Assembly (NCBI GenBank): GCA_959347315.1
Contig: OY365806.1
Span: 32,118,818-32,182,817, forward strand
Length of the DNA stretch: 64,000 nucleotides
Reading direction: 5' to 3'
Source of the DNA: Bimastos eiseni
Lineage: Eukaryota; Annelida; Clitellata; Crassiclitellata; Lumbricidae
The notes under the pieces were generated by a model. That model did no database searches. It saw only the letters and a list, made by a program, of their open reading frames with translations, and was not told where the DNA came from. Below are positions 34,201-47,500 of the stretch, one piece after another (position 1 is the stretch's first letter; every line of letters begins with the position of its first letter). The position numbers and the translations under genes were made by a program.

Positions 34201-36106
34201 ATGTAAGAGACAAACGGGTGTAACTTAAGTTAGAGAAAAGATATTTTGATTCTGTAAAAAGTATTTGGAAGCACATGCATTGTGAAATATGATTTAATAA
34301 AAAAAGTAAAAAACGACAAGTGTTGGGCTTTGATCCCCGGCCCCACATTTCGCCTGATGAGACTGGCAACGAATTACATTTACGGAACCAAAAATAATAT
34401 TCATTATAGTTTTTTTCATCTCATCCTAAGAGAATAATTTAATGTTAAAATACAGACTTTGTAACAGACCAGGCTTTCATTTTGTGCTAATCGATATTTT
34501 GTCTTATTCACTTTTGTCTTCAGGGATTAGATTGATTTTAGAATTATCAGCTTGTGTAAATTGTGGACCTGTAATTCAATTAGGGATGTTATATGATAAC
34601 CGGAATTCCAGTTACCGGTTTGAAAATGATAACTGGTTTATGTCATTTGCAAACCGATATTCGAATTGTTTTTCTTTTTTTTCGGCTTATAGTTTATCTT
34701 ACCTATCCCGGATTAATTCCAATAAGAAAATGCTCAAGTAAGTCGGTCAACTTCAAAGGTACAGACGCGGCTAAGCGAAATATTTCCCAATCCGCGTCTT
34801 CCAACAGAGTGATTAATAGCTGCCAATTGCTAATAAATGCCCCTTTTGTCAAGACAAGCCTACCGTGGGAACATAAGCTAGGGGAAGGGTTACCCGAGCC
34901 GACTCAGATAGAGGAAGACCTGACTTTAAAGCACCCACTTAAACACTTTGGTATCGAGTGTTGACGCTGAACTGCATACAAAATACATACACACTGCATA
35001 CACGAAATGACATGCAGCCGTAGCGTTGTATTATATTACAATTTACAATATTTTTATTAGAACACCTATAAAAACCAGTAATCCGGTAATCGATTTGCCC
35101 CAAAAACCGGTATTAACAACCCTAAATTCAATGGTGTAGCTGTTATCATTATTGGCTAATTTTTCATCAACAACTCTTATTTTGATTTAATTTCATTTTT
35201 ATTTAAATTATGATCAACAAAACAGTGTATTATAAATTTTCTAAAAATTTTTATTTGCATCTATGTAAATGACAGTTAGACTTATTATATTAAAATTGAA
35301 CATTTGTTGTTTATAGCCAGTGGAAAAATGAAGTTCAGGTTGGTTTACCAGGTCAGTGAAATAAATTTTTATGTCAGTTTAATACTAAGTTGGTTTACCA
35401 GGTCCGTGAAATACTTTTTTATTTCAGTTTAATACTAAGCATTTGTGATCGCTTTGATACCAAATATTCTAGGTGGATTCATAATCTTTAGAGTGGCGTC
35501 AAATGGCCCAGATGTCCAGCTGTTCATTGTTCTGACATTTGATCTCTTCATAGATTGAGAGGTATGTTATATATTTGTGCTTTAACATAACATGATTGAC
35601 TTTCGAGTAACATTAACCAATTGATCTAGTGCTGCTGTTGCTGCTATTATCGTGAAAGTAGCATCTAGTAGATGCTTTGGCACCATTGGCCTTGAATGAA
35701 ATGTAAAGTAATTAATACATGTATTAGAAAATGTGTGTATTACATTTCAAATTTTCTGAAAACTATAATTAATAAATTATCAAGAGTGGATCAACATAAA
35801 TTTAGTTTGCATTAAAACATTTTTTTAATAACTCTAGATTGGTCTGAAGCTGATGTCACACATCTATCAGAGGAACTGAGTGATGTACTGATCTACTTGA
35901 TCCGCTTGGCAGAACAGTGTCACATTGATCTACCAGCGGCTGTTCTTAGAAAGATTGAAATCAATCGTGGGAAATACCCAGTAGGGCGTGTCTACGGATC
36001 AAGCAAAAAGTATAGCGAATACAAGAATGATCAGCAGCAGCACAGAAGCGGTGCTACTCATCAAGGGATCATGTCGGACGAACAGTTTGCAGAATTGCTG
36101 GAATAA
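31232..36106 (+). CDS. DCTPP1: dCTP pyrophosphatase 1 (MazG-like), complete, 4 exons, 257 residues
   Basis: Hydrolyses dCTP and modified dCTPs to the monophosphate, cleaning the nucleotide pool. Exons: 31232-31590, 32864-32974, 35317-35351, 35838-36106, with GT/AG borders and consistent phases (2, 2, 1). The core starts at about residue 112 (FRFSPDLTLETIRR, across exons 1-2) and continues ERNWNQFHTPRNLLLAM. The metal-binding helices are GEVGE (Glu149, Glu152) and EELSD (Glu181, Asp184). It ends with an IEINRGKYPVGRVYGSSKKY segment. These match the human DCTPP1 motifs LLLALVGEVGE, EELSDVLIYL and SSRKYTE. The N-terminus before the core is about 110 residues, Ser/Thr/Glu-rich and probably disordered; in human it is about 20. 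The ATG at 31232 is the first in frame. AATAAA is at 36247-36252. Exon 3 is only 35 bp. Confidence 0.95.
31948..32206. mobile_element. Small TIR element, family member 2
   Basis: The left end is GGGGTAGCGAATC followed by GCTGAAACCCGAATCC. The reversed right end is GGGATCAACCCGAATC followed by ATCGAAACCCGAATCC. The flanking 8-mers GTATGAAA and GCATGAAT match at 6 of 8 positions. It shares its core with 18838-19084. It is 259 bp, non-coding, and in intron 1 of DCTPP1. Confidence 0.75.
32690..32765 (-). repeat. LINE/SINE 3'-tail repeat fragment
   Basis: Plus strand TATAGTGCCCCTTCAAGACG then CTACTCAGAAGCGCTCC; same family as 63270-63350. It lies in DCTPP1 intron 1, about 100 bp before exon 2. 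Confidence 0.55.
33345..33545. repeat. Dispersed element, internally deleted copy
   Basis: Matches the outer parts of 56688-57035 (GATAGTTCTCCGTAGC, and later CCGGATCCGGCAA and CTCGGTTATGCCCT). About 165 bp present at 56765-56930 is missing here. The join falls at TACTCGCTG, a 9-mer that in the longer copy occurs on both sides of the missing part. Confidence 0.75.
33713..34350. mobile_element. TIR element of about 0.64 kb, copy 1
   Basis: The left end TGTGAGGCCGGGGGTCAAAA and the reversed right end TGTGGGGCCGGGGATCAAAG form terminal inverted repeats. The interior matches 61680-62243. It carries a 45-bp tandem duplication (TTTATTTCATACATAATATA and on, at 34020 and 34065). It is non-coding and lies in DCTPP1 intron 2. 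Confidence 0.75.
34581..35124. mobile_element. hAT-like element with perfect 8-bp target duplication
   Basis: The left end is TAGGGATGTTATATGATAAC and the reversed right end is TAGGGTTGTTAATACCGG. AATTCAAT flanks both sides (34573-34580 and 35125-35132). It is rich in AACCGG/CCGGTT motifs near both ends. It is 544 bp and lies in DCTPP1 intron 2. The interior has only short frames and no recognised transposase. Confidence 0.8.
35333..35440. repeat. Tandem duplication spanning the DCTPP1 exon 3 splice donor
   Basis: GTTGGTTTACCAGGTCAGTG, with about 55 bp in all ending TTTAATACTAA, is followed at once by a near-copy with GGTCCGTG. The first copy holds the end of exon 3 and its donor. The second holds a duplicate exon end with a donor GTCCGT, which lacks the consensus A at position +4 (GTCAGT in the original). 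Confidence 0.85.
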
Positions 36107-36246
36107 GATACAAAGTTTGTAAATGACTAGGGATCAATCTGGTTTGTCTAAACTGTATCAAAGGAACAGTTATTAAGAACATTTGGAATCCATACAAGAA
36201 CAGTTTACAGAACCACTCTGTATTCATGACTAGTTCTTTCTTTGGC

Positions 36247-36252
36247 AATAAA
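36247..36252 (+). terminator. DCTPP1: Poly(A) signal AATAAA of DCTPP1
   Basis: Canonical hexamer 141 bp after the stop codon, and 153 bp before the stop codon of the convergent gene. Confidence 0.6.
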
Positions 36253-36357
36253 CTGATTCTTATGCATCTGGAGTAATAGATGTCAGTTTAAAATTTAACG
36301 TTGTTCTTACATAAAATGTGTTGCTTTCACAAATCAGTTACCTTGACTGAACTACTT

Positions 36358-36363
36358 TTTAAT
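36358..36363 (-). terminator. Candidate poly(A) signal ATTAAA of the GH63-like gene
   Basis: A minus-strand variant hexamer 42 bases after the stop codon at 36405. No canonical minus-strand AATAAA is seen between the two convergent genes. Confidence 0.45.
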
Positions 36364-36404
36364 TAATACCTTTTCATTAATCAGTCACTCAGTTAATAAA
36401 TTTG

Positions 36405-39400
36405 TCAAACTTTGGTCATCCAGTGAATGATGTTGGCTATCAGTGCGCTCCATCCGGTTTGGTGGCTGTAAAAAATACAAGAAGGATCTGTAAAGACTGG
36501 TGTATAGCTGCCGGCTCTAACTTGGGAAAATTGTTTTGAAAAGTTCCATATATACCCAATTTACACATGGGGTAAGTTCAACATAAATACATAGCAGTAG
36601 AATAAAGATATCCCTTTAAAAGCTAACCCTGAAAGGCAACTAGTTTATGAAGTATTTATTTCCTCAAGCTTGCCACGTGAACTTGCCCAAACCTATTTGT
36701 CCATAAATAACTTGGTTGGAACCGTTGTTGGGTATGAGTTAACTCAGATGAGATTAAACTCATGAATTAACTCATTGGCACATTTACGAGTTTGAATTAA
36801 CTCGCCTCAAAGAGTATGAGTTTGATTTAATTCATAATTTCTGTGAGTTTGAGTTATAAATGTCAATTTTAAACTCAACTCATTATATATTCGACAGAAA
36901 TGCAGTTATGGCAGCAATATTTCACCCGCAATTCAAGCTGCGGTGGTTGGTTAGTTGTTGGACTGTGGTGTTTACTTTGACTCAGTAATAATAACCTGAG
37001 TTATCCATTAATAATAACAGTAGCACTAGTAAATTAGTAATAATAAACTGATTATTGGTCATTCCAGCTCAACTCAACCAATGATGATCTAGCAACGTGT
37101 GGTAAAAATTTCAGCCAATTCGGAGATGGTCGGGTGGGAACCTTCCTCAAAATTGGTTGAGTTGAGCTGGAATGACCCTTATGCCATTTCATGGTAACTG
37201 CATATGAACAACATTCGATTGGAATGTGCTAATATAAGACATGTGTGAGTTGATGATTTAACTCATTTAACAACTGAGTTTGAGTTAACTTATTTCACAG
37301 AGGATGATTTGAATTTGAGTTTTAACTCATTTTGAGGTGCATGAGTTGAGTTTTGATTTAACTCATTTCTTGTCTGAGTTTACCCAACACTGGTTGGAAG
37401 TAACTCATTTAACAGCCAAGTTCTTGATGTGGCACTATTGGAAAAGAAATTACAGTTAGCAACTTCTATACAAAATTCCCAGTTATACAAAATTCATGAT
37501 TTTTGCTTGTTGAAGTATAATAATATTACTGACACTTAACTACAATTAGTTTAAACTTCAAGCATCTGAATATTGATGTACTTATCATTTTGTACTATCG
37601 AACACGTCTACTTCCATCTGAGAGGCCTTTGACTGCTCTACCTAGGGGCCAGGAATTTCCCTGCCCAGTAGCCTGGAACTTCTATGCCCAGAATTTCAGT
37701 CGGAGACCTGGATACTACTGCCGTTGGACAGTTTTCAGAAGGCCTGATATAACAGGCTTTTAGACTTTATGATTGGTGTGCTGTCATCAATTAAACAAGT
37801 GCCTCTGGAAACTAGTAGTAATGGTCAGCATACCTCGCACCATGACCTTGACCTGTGTCTGGGTTGTAGAATTCGTAGAACTGAACCATTCCCTTCCAGT
37901 GTGGATCCTGCACAAACAGCTTGTTTTTACCTACAATGAATATTGTCAACTGATTCTTACAACTTCTATGGCACATTTAAAATCAACTTCAACATTTATT
38001 GCAGTGCTACTACAGCAGCACAAAACATTACCAATTAGTAGCTTATGTTTGAACAGATCATCGGTCTGTCGGTAAGTCAAACTGGAAAACTTAGATTTTA
38101 TGTAAGATATTGAATAAAACTGATGAATGAATGAAATTGTGTGTTAAATAAATAAGACTAATAATAATAAATATTTAAAATATGCATGATACTTGATCTC
38201 CAATAAGTAGAGTTCTAGCGATTTTGAAGTGCAATCAATAAACAGTATTTAGTAATATTGAAAAACACACTTGATATGCTTGTCATATAATGATTTCCTG
38301 GAGTAAAAGATAAAAATAATGGCTGACCATTCAGTGGACGGTGCCCCTTAGAGTCCAGCAGGAACATAGCTGCAATTCGCTGACGGATTTCGTTGGTCAG
38401 TTTGTGTAGAGGCAGATGTCTCTGAGACCCAGTTGGAAATGTGAAGGAGAGAGCCTCCGTAAAGTAATCACCATAAGTGTCGAGTGCTTCCAGAAGAAGA
38501 TAATTCACTGAGCAAAAAATTGTAATTAGAATTTAAAATGTGATGCAAGGTAAATATTTTAGCAGATAATTTTAATGCAATGCAACTTAGTGTAAATTGT
38601 AATGTAAAGAAAATTAAATTGTAAATGTAGTCTGCACCATGCTGTAATTAATATTATAAAAGGTCACATGTAGTGCAAATTGCACTATTGCATTGTAACA
38701 TGAAATGTATTGTAATTTTAACCTATTTTATTCTATTAATGGACTGTTAAGCACCTCTCACAGTACAACCTAAGCAGAGGTCTGACAACCTTCAAAAGAT
38801 CTTAAAAGAGCAACAGAAACAGTAGTCCACAAAGATACACAGCAAAGGGCATTGGCATTATGCTGAGCAGAGAAATGGACGCAGCACGGATCCTTGAGGA
38901 GCGCTGAATTTACAGGAACCATGAGGTTCATGAGTTACTTAGAATAACTATTTGGGTACAATCAGTAAGATGAGTGAAACCAAAAAGAGGGAGGCCACTA
39001 AGACCATAGGTCACTTAGAAGCGACAGAATATCAGGGTGTACCATATCGAATGCTGACGATGTATCAAAGAGTGCAAAGAGAGTAACATGGGATTTATCC
39101 AGAGAGAAGAGGAAGCAGAGCAGTTTCAGTTGACTGATTTAATATGGTACAGGTTCTCAGAATTTTGAGCAACCTTTTGCATAGGTCCTGACATAGGTTC
39201 ATTACACTTGTTTGAAAAATGTCTTAGCGCTTTTAAGTATAACAACTGCTGCTGAATCATAATGTAACATGACTGCAGCATAAAATGTAATCTGCATAAA
39301 TTGTAGTTTACAACATGATGTAAAGAATATTTTATTGTAATGTATAACTCAAAATTTAATTTTTAAATGCAATGAAACAAATGACAGCACAAGGCACAAT

Positions 39401-42400
39401 TGATGTAATGTAAAGTGGAATGTTTTGCAAACTGCTGTGTGATGTAAACTCCAGGCTTTCCATTTCTTTCTAAGTCTCTTTCTGATTGTCTGAGTGTCCC
39501 TATCTCTGCCTCTTGTAATGTGTTTTTGAAATAACCAACTATAAGCATAGATACAATACAATACTAATTTATAGTGCACCACTCACGCCTACAGTGACTA
39601 AATTTAAATATCTATACAGATCATGAATAAGTTGGTGAACCCTCTGTGATTGGTTTTAGAATTGTGCTTAAGAAATTTTAAGTAGTTTAAGATAATTATG
39701 ATTATTTGATTTATTGAAATGTATTCCTTTTTCACGCAAGGGGTCATTGCATAATGACATAACGCTGAATACGATCGTTTTTGACCCACCCACCCACCCT
39801 GTAACGCATCATAACGTTTATTTTTAATTAATAACGTATAGTTTAACAATAAAAAGCTTTACCTAACGTTCAGCTAACCCACCCACCCACCCCCGTAACC
39901 CACCCTCAAGCATTACGTAATTATGCAATGACCCCCAAATGAATTGAACTGAGCTGAGTCAATTAAAAGCCAATCCAAACAAGAAGTGTGTCTTAAGCCC
40001 ACTCTGTAACACACTGTCTTGACATTTCTTGAACAACTACAGTTTGGCAATCAAACACAGACTGGCAGAAGATAAGTACAGAGTCGTCCATCTAATACAA
40101 AAGCCTTAGAATGCACTGTTTTTGTATAAAGGACTTACTGCAGATCCAAACGGGTCCCCTCCAATTGCTGTTGCCTCCGAACAAAGAACAGTTCGAATCA
40201 CCTGGACTATAAGAAATGCTGTAATTCTGCCCAAGTATCTTCACACTGTATTTTTTAGCTCCATAGACCTTTAATTAAAAGAACATGTAATGTAATGCAA
40301 AACAACATCTGTATAATGCCTCTCAGTTGAGACCCATAATGTTCATATGAGAAAATCAACCATCCCCTAGTCACCTCATGCTGTCAGTTCGTTGGACTCT
40401 AGCGACCAAAGGTGGGGGAACTTGTTCCCCTCGACCCCTCCAGATCGCCACTCCTGCTCCAGGTTTATTCTGGTTTTTTTGCAATCATACTCTTGTCAAT
40501 TTTAGCCATAACCTATCTAAGCTCATCTAATCCAATGTCATCTGATCCAATTTAAGATGTTGCCAGTTATGTTACCTATGATAACAACCATGTGCCAACA
40601 TCTAAGCGTAAAAGCACCAAGACCTGCTGCGAACAATTGTGATAAACCTCTGCCAGAGGTTTCAGCAAGAGTTTGCCATATTAAGCCAAGAACTTGTGCA
40701 AAGACATGGCCAAACTTACCTTTGATAATGACCTAATGCCAAAAGGTGCCAAAAACTCTGACTCGTCAAGAAGATAGCACAGCAGAGACTTGAACTGCGA
40801 GTGGCTAATCAAACTGAGAAGATGACTGCCATTGTCATCTGCTGCCGAATCAACATCACTCTACAAGAGCATTTCCATCATATTTCCATAATAATAAGCA
40901 ATAAATTTTTCTGATAATTTTTCAACTTCTGCTGAAACATGTATCACAAGGCTATAAAAATAATTAATACCTTGTCTATATTGAAGATAAAATGTATGTA
41001 CATATGTATCGATGCACTTACAACAGCATACTTTAAGTGCTCTACTAAGCACTGCACACATGAACTTTTCCAAATAAGTGCATTTTAGGATTGCTTTAAA
41101 ATGTTTGCTGGTAACAGAGCAAAAATGAAACAACATGCATATGTAGGAGATAACTGTTCCAAGAGGAAGCTTCAAGATATAACAAGGCTTGATGGGCTCA
41201 AGTTGACGTACAGAATCATGGCAACTGCATATCTCCACAAGCACAAATACACAATTATCACCAACTGGTTAACTTGACACAACTACTTAGAGCTCCCTGA
41301 TGTATATATATCAGAGCAGTGTCTGCCCAGCAGGGAATCTCGAATTTTAGTCTCTCCTCGATTAAGATCCAGTGGAGCACGTCGTTCATATAATCCGATA
41401 TATTGATAGAGATTGACCAGTTGACAGTTGATGCAATTGAGGACAGATTAAGGTGACTTCATCTTGAACTTCAACAAAAGTCTGTATTGACAGAATTTGA
41501 ACAGCCAAAGCACATCAGAATAAAAGGCTATGTGAGAGAATCACACTAAACTCCAGACTGCACTAAATGACCGATGTCTGACATGAGGTTGCAGATGACT
41601 AGTTCTTGGAATTTGGTCTTAACCGCTTTGTCAATCTTTGAACATGCCAGTGTGACTCAGCCAGATGCAATGCATCTTCATCGAGTTTAACTTGAACACA
41701 TCCATACTGTACTTTTCTACAATATCCTGCATAGATGACACACAAGCAAGTGCATCTGATGGATGACAAGGTCTGCTCCTCAGATGAATATCATTCGCAT
41801 GGCATAATGGTTTACCATGCTTCCAATGCAGTGATGACATTAGTCAAGTCGGCCATGTATCCGGCTATATGCTGGATGTACTCCACTGGCTCCCCCTCCA
41901 ACAGCGAATCTCATGCAGTATCAACTCTTTGGTATGGCGGTCCTTCTTTGTCTCACCCCTGCCTATCTTCGTGATCTCTGTTAACTCTACTTTGAGTGTA
42001 CTGGGTCGCCGCTCTCTCTGCTCTACTGTGCAAGGCCTGCTGCTAAACAGAATCGTGCCTTCTCAGTGGTTGGGCCCTCGCTCTGGAACATGCTCCCGTT
42101 GGTGTTGCGGTTGTTGCCAATGGTCCACTCAGACTCATTTTATACTCGCCTTAAAACTGTTCTTTTTAGTCGTGCTGGAGTCGGTAGCGCTCCTGAAAAA
42201 GACGCTATATAAATCTCTGTAATGAATGAATACATTCTGAGCCCATGGTTACCATTCTTATTTCCTCATTGAGCACAGACTTAAACCAGTTCAGATTTTG
42301 ATCACCAATTCCGTATGAGGTGTTAGATCAATATATCATGAATTCATAATCAACTGATGTTACTTACATCATGGAGAGCAAGCAGCATGATATGCCCAGA

Positions 42401-44486
42401 GTCCATACATTTGCAGATGCCATGAGCTCAGTTTGAGCAGAATCATCTTCATATTGGGTCAAGTACAAACGCTCTTGATAGAGAAGACAATATTAACCTT
42501 TTCATTTCTCTGCCATTTATTATTCAAATCTGACCAGATGGCACTAAATTGATGTGCATGATAGGTGTATCTGACCTCTCTGTCCCTTGTAGGCATCAGG
42601 GATTTTCTTGGTCATGTAAAACAGATAATCCTTAGCTGTGATGAATTTTGCGACTTGCACAAGATGCCCAGAAGTGTTGCCACGTATTTCTAGTTGCCAG
42701 CTGTCTGTTGAATGCATGATAGATTTAGGCTTTCCCAAAAGCAAAGCTCTTTGTCTTGGAAGCTAAATCCATTCACAGCAATTCTCGTTTAGCCCTGTTC
42801 TTTTGTAATAGCGCTCAGCTCGTCCAATTGTTCGACTCATCACCTGGTAAACGAAGTTAAGTCATTACGTGGAAAGGTTGCATCTGACACCAAGAGAAGG
42901 CGATTGAAACAGGTGGTTGATGTATGTTTAAATATACGTTAAACACGTCTGTGCAGGAAAAAAATCGGCCTCTTAAAATTGTGAGCCTTGATGAGCAGAC
43001 ATGCACTGAGATATGGAATGCTGTAGATCAGTAAGCCATGGTTGAAGACAGATGGAGGTTCAAAGACGACCAACCGGGTTGCAGTTATCTCTTTTGATGA
43101 CCAAATCAAAACGAGCACTGTGCGCTAATGCAGAGGCATTGTGATGTACTTTTTCATACTGAAACTGGCATGAGCTGTCTATGCTAATCAACAGTGCAGA
43201 TCATCTGCAGGGATGATGAGGTCTCATATCATGACCAGCTGGCAACTACATTGGTGATGAGGTTTTGAAAAAGGACTGCAGACACCTCAAGAAATACTGA
43301 GATGGCAGTCGAGATCCATGTCGGTAGATGGCAGAGACCTTTCGCTCATGCAAACACACCCAGTGAACTCACCAAAGTGCCAGGACCATCAACAATTGTA
43401 TTGTATTTTCATTTATTCAGTTATGCCAATTTACATGCAAGTTGAAAATGTCATCAAGTTAGAGCCTGAGAGTAATTAGCAAATACAGTTGAACATAATG
43501 CACATTAGGCAGTTCCTATTGTTAATAATGTTATGTTGTATTGTGTTATGTTAAATCAGCTACTCAATGCAATTAATAAGCTTAATTGATTGCGCAATGA
43601 ATTACTTAGAAATGTACCTCCTCTGTAGAAGGCTGAGCCCTCTTCAACCGGTCAAGAGCCTTGGCTAATTCAACCTTAAAAATCATTAGGTGGTCGTATG
43701 AGCTTTGCCGAAGCATAATGGCAGGAAACAGGCTGACAAGGCCAACAAGGGATCGAACACGAAGAACAACGGTCGATCTGTCCTCTTTTACTGTTGCCCG
43801 ATCGTAGAAGAAGCCATCTGCCACATCCCACAGACCTATAGATGACATACAACAGCTAAGTATATATAGAAAGATACATAAAGTCAATAGAAGGATAAAA
43901 CAGCTGAAACTCATCACCATTTTGATGTGGAACCTACGTAAATTGTTGCTTTATGCTGATTTGTCACACAAATTTCTTTGGTTGATTAATTGATTGATAA
44001 ATACATATATATACACTTACCTAAATAAACAAATAGTTGAGTCATAAATACCTAGTCATAAATAAATACACAAATAAATTAGCAAATACATAAACAAATA
44101 AATAAATAAATGCATAACTGTCCTTGTAAATATGTGTAAAATATGTGTAAAAAAGGCAACTTATAGTAATTACTCATTTAGTATATAAAAGACCACCTTT
44201 CAAAAAAAATAAAGGGTGCTGCAACATACCCATCTATTTTAACTTTTAATCAATTGATTAATTAATTACCATAGTTTGGGTCATGGATTGCTTCTGCAAT
44301 AGACACAAAGTGACTAAGGTAAGTGATTGCAATGGATTCAAAGCTGTTGTCTGTTTTGGACAATTCCAATGCCATCTCCATCATACACCTTGCGTAGAAT
44401 GCCATCCATGCCGTGCCATCAGCCTACCATCAACCAACCAGTAAAATACATATATACAAAGCATCAAAAATCAAACAACATGCCAC

Positions 44487-44518
<32 letters not shown>

Positions 44519-47500
44519 AGTTTAATAAGAAACATAATGTGTATTTATGTATGTACAAATCAAGACACCTAATATAGTGCATCTAACGTACTGTACAGAA
44601 CTACTGTATATCAATAAATAAAATATTTAATCAGCAATCAGGCAACTGGTGATGAATCCATAAAACTTGACACAGCACCTCTTGAAGAAATCTACTCTGT
44701 GCTGGCCAATATGATGTTAAATGTCATTAAGAACTAATATAATATATCAGTTAGCGGCTTGATTTGGAGCACCATCAGATGATGCATTGTGCATTAGATA
44801 CTGGCATGATAAAAGTTACTAACTAATTAAAAATATATATAACAGAGTCAATATTTCTAGAAATAAAACAAATAGGCTTCAATTGGGCCTACTCGAATGA
44901 GTTTTATAGCACCATTACCATGATGCCCAAAACATCAATCAAAATGAAAATATCAACAAATCCAGTGACCTGTTCAAGAATAACTCCTTCAGGAGGCAAT
45001 GATCGGTCAAAAACAGAGATGTTATCCATGCCAAGAAATCCACCACTGAATAGAAATCTTCCAAAGACATCGATCTGATTCATCCACCTGTTGTCAGTTT
45101 AATCATTTTGTTTATTAAGCAATTTATTATTTTTTTATAATCACACTCAATTTAACCTGAGTAATACATTTGCTGGAAGTAGTCATGACAGAACAGTTAA
45201 GGATCTGCCAAGACATATACAAAACAGGCATATGGCCAGAGGACTGACTAAAGTCCATCATAGTACTAATAATACCAATTCAAAAGAAGTCAGATGCAAC
45301 AGTATGCGAGGTTCATCAAACCATTTGCCTCCTCAACCACATGTAAAAGTCACGATAAGAATAGTTAGCAAAGTAAGTACAACAAAGACAGAGGCAGTCT
45401 AGGGGCTAGGAGACATTCAATTCAAGCTTAGAAAGGGCATGGGAATTACCGACCTTATAGAGACACTAAGAGTACTGACAGCGAGGAGCTGTCAGAATTG
45501 TCAGGAAATGTATGTGTGTGTGTGTCTGTTTCTTTAAGAAAATTATGAAAAAATTTGATATTTGACTTGGGAAGGTCATTTCAATGCATTTAGGTGGGTT
45601 GGAATGGATTGGAGAGATTGAAACTTGTGCATTGAGACAGAAGATGTGAATAAGTATAGCCTCCAGCCACACTGTTAGACCACTGAGCGAGAGGAGTGGT
45701 GACGTCGGACAATCGAAGCGATCTAAGAGGCAGAGCACTGGAAGAAGAAGAATATATTAAGATCCCACAGTTGTTACTAACATCATTATTGTCGCTGTTA
45801 ATCTTATTTTTAATAAAAGGCACACACGATTCTTCAGCATTACGAATTTTAGTGAAACATTGTTCTGGATAAGCTACGCTCATTGCTAATGTTTTTCTAA
45901 TTATTTGTAATATTATTACTACCATTATCATTATTACTACTATCACTATGATTATTATTACTATGACACTGATTATCTTCATATGACCTATTTTATCATC
46001 ATCATCATCACTCTCATTGTCATCATGATTTTTATCAGCACCATTGATAGTTATCACAACTAGTCAATTTCTGACCACTAATAACAAATATTTATGAGCA
46101 CATAGAGAGAGATATGTACCAGTTGAAGTTGAGAGTGAGCTTGTGGAAGCAACTCTTGAGAAAGTCCAAGTCACAGTTATATTCAGAGCCTTGTCTTCGA
46201 CTGAGATGGAGACAAGCCCATGCATGAATCGGTGGATTTATTGTAGCACTAAAGTCGAATTCACAACCTGGTAACTAAATGGGACATTACATACAAATAA
46301 TAATATCTTTGTTTAATTTCAAACTGATTAAACAAGCGCCAATTATGTTAAGAATCTTAGAATTCATGCGTCTTAAAGAATTTATACACCTTAAAGAATT
46401 TATACATATCCAAAGACTGTCAAATATACCCTTTAGTACCCAAACAATGCTGCACATTCTGGAAGGCTTTTGACAAGAATGCTCTCTATCTTGTTCAAAA
46501 ATTCATGTACACCATAGTGTCACAGTAGGTCAAATTACATAATATGATTACTTTACTTAATTATCAAACGGATTTAATCAATTTCATAAAGGCTGTTTGT
46601 AAACATTTGCTAAACACAGTGTATGCAAGAGAAAGTCCAAGACAGAAGCAGACACGATAAACATCCTCTTCAGTATTTGTGTAATCATTATCAGGTTTTT
46701 GTAGCACTTCTTTGAGTTATATACCTCCTGTTTAGGATATTCTCGCCAACAATGACGAAACCATCACCTCAACAAAGAGAATCACTACCACTATCAAACT
46801 CTACCAATCCTATAACCAACCTGTCCATTTGGATGTTGATATCTATCGGATAGGACGAGTAGGAGCTGTGATTTAGCAAAATCAATATCAATATCCGCAA
46901 AAGGCAGCATCTGAAATGCTAGGTCCCACGGTGCATACTACCAACAAACAATTTAAAACCAGAAAAAATAGCTAATAACTCAACTTCAGTGACATCATAA
47001 CATTGTGTACAAGACATCAATTGATGATCACTTCAAATGAAACAGTAGCAAGCAAATAGTATATGCCCACGCATATGTGCATGTATGTATGCAGACATGT
47101 TACATGTTGCTTTTAACCCTTGCAATTCAACAGGCCAGAAAACCAGTCTGCCATAAAGATGCTCATATACCAGAAAGGCTGCTGGCCTGACTATCTACCA
47201 TCTATACCTATTGTATAGTACTAATAATTCAGCAGGGATTCACCTAGAAACAAAATTCCTGCCCTGCTATGCTGAAAGCTTGCAATACCTACATGGGAAG
47301 CACAAACAAATTTACAACAATGCAGAAACCATAATAAGTGGTCTAGACAGCTCATGGTAAAATTCCTTCTTTGATGTGCATGCAATTTCTATGTAATAGA
47401 CAATTGTTACAATCCACACAGCCAATCCAGTAAGTGACGTCATACATTTAAGATGTTCACAGATAAATTGTGTAATGATTTCATGGGAGCGATTCATCTA

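Noticed and set aside
45590..46057. 155-codon minus-strand frame
   Set aside because: Its Asp/Ile/Val-rich composition comes from ATC/ATT trinucleotide repeats in an intron.
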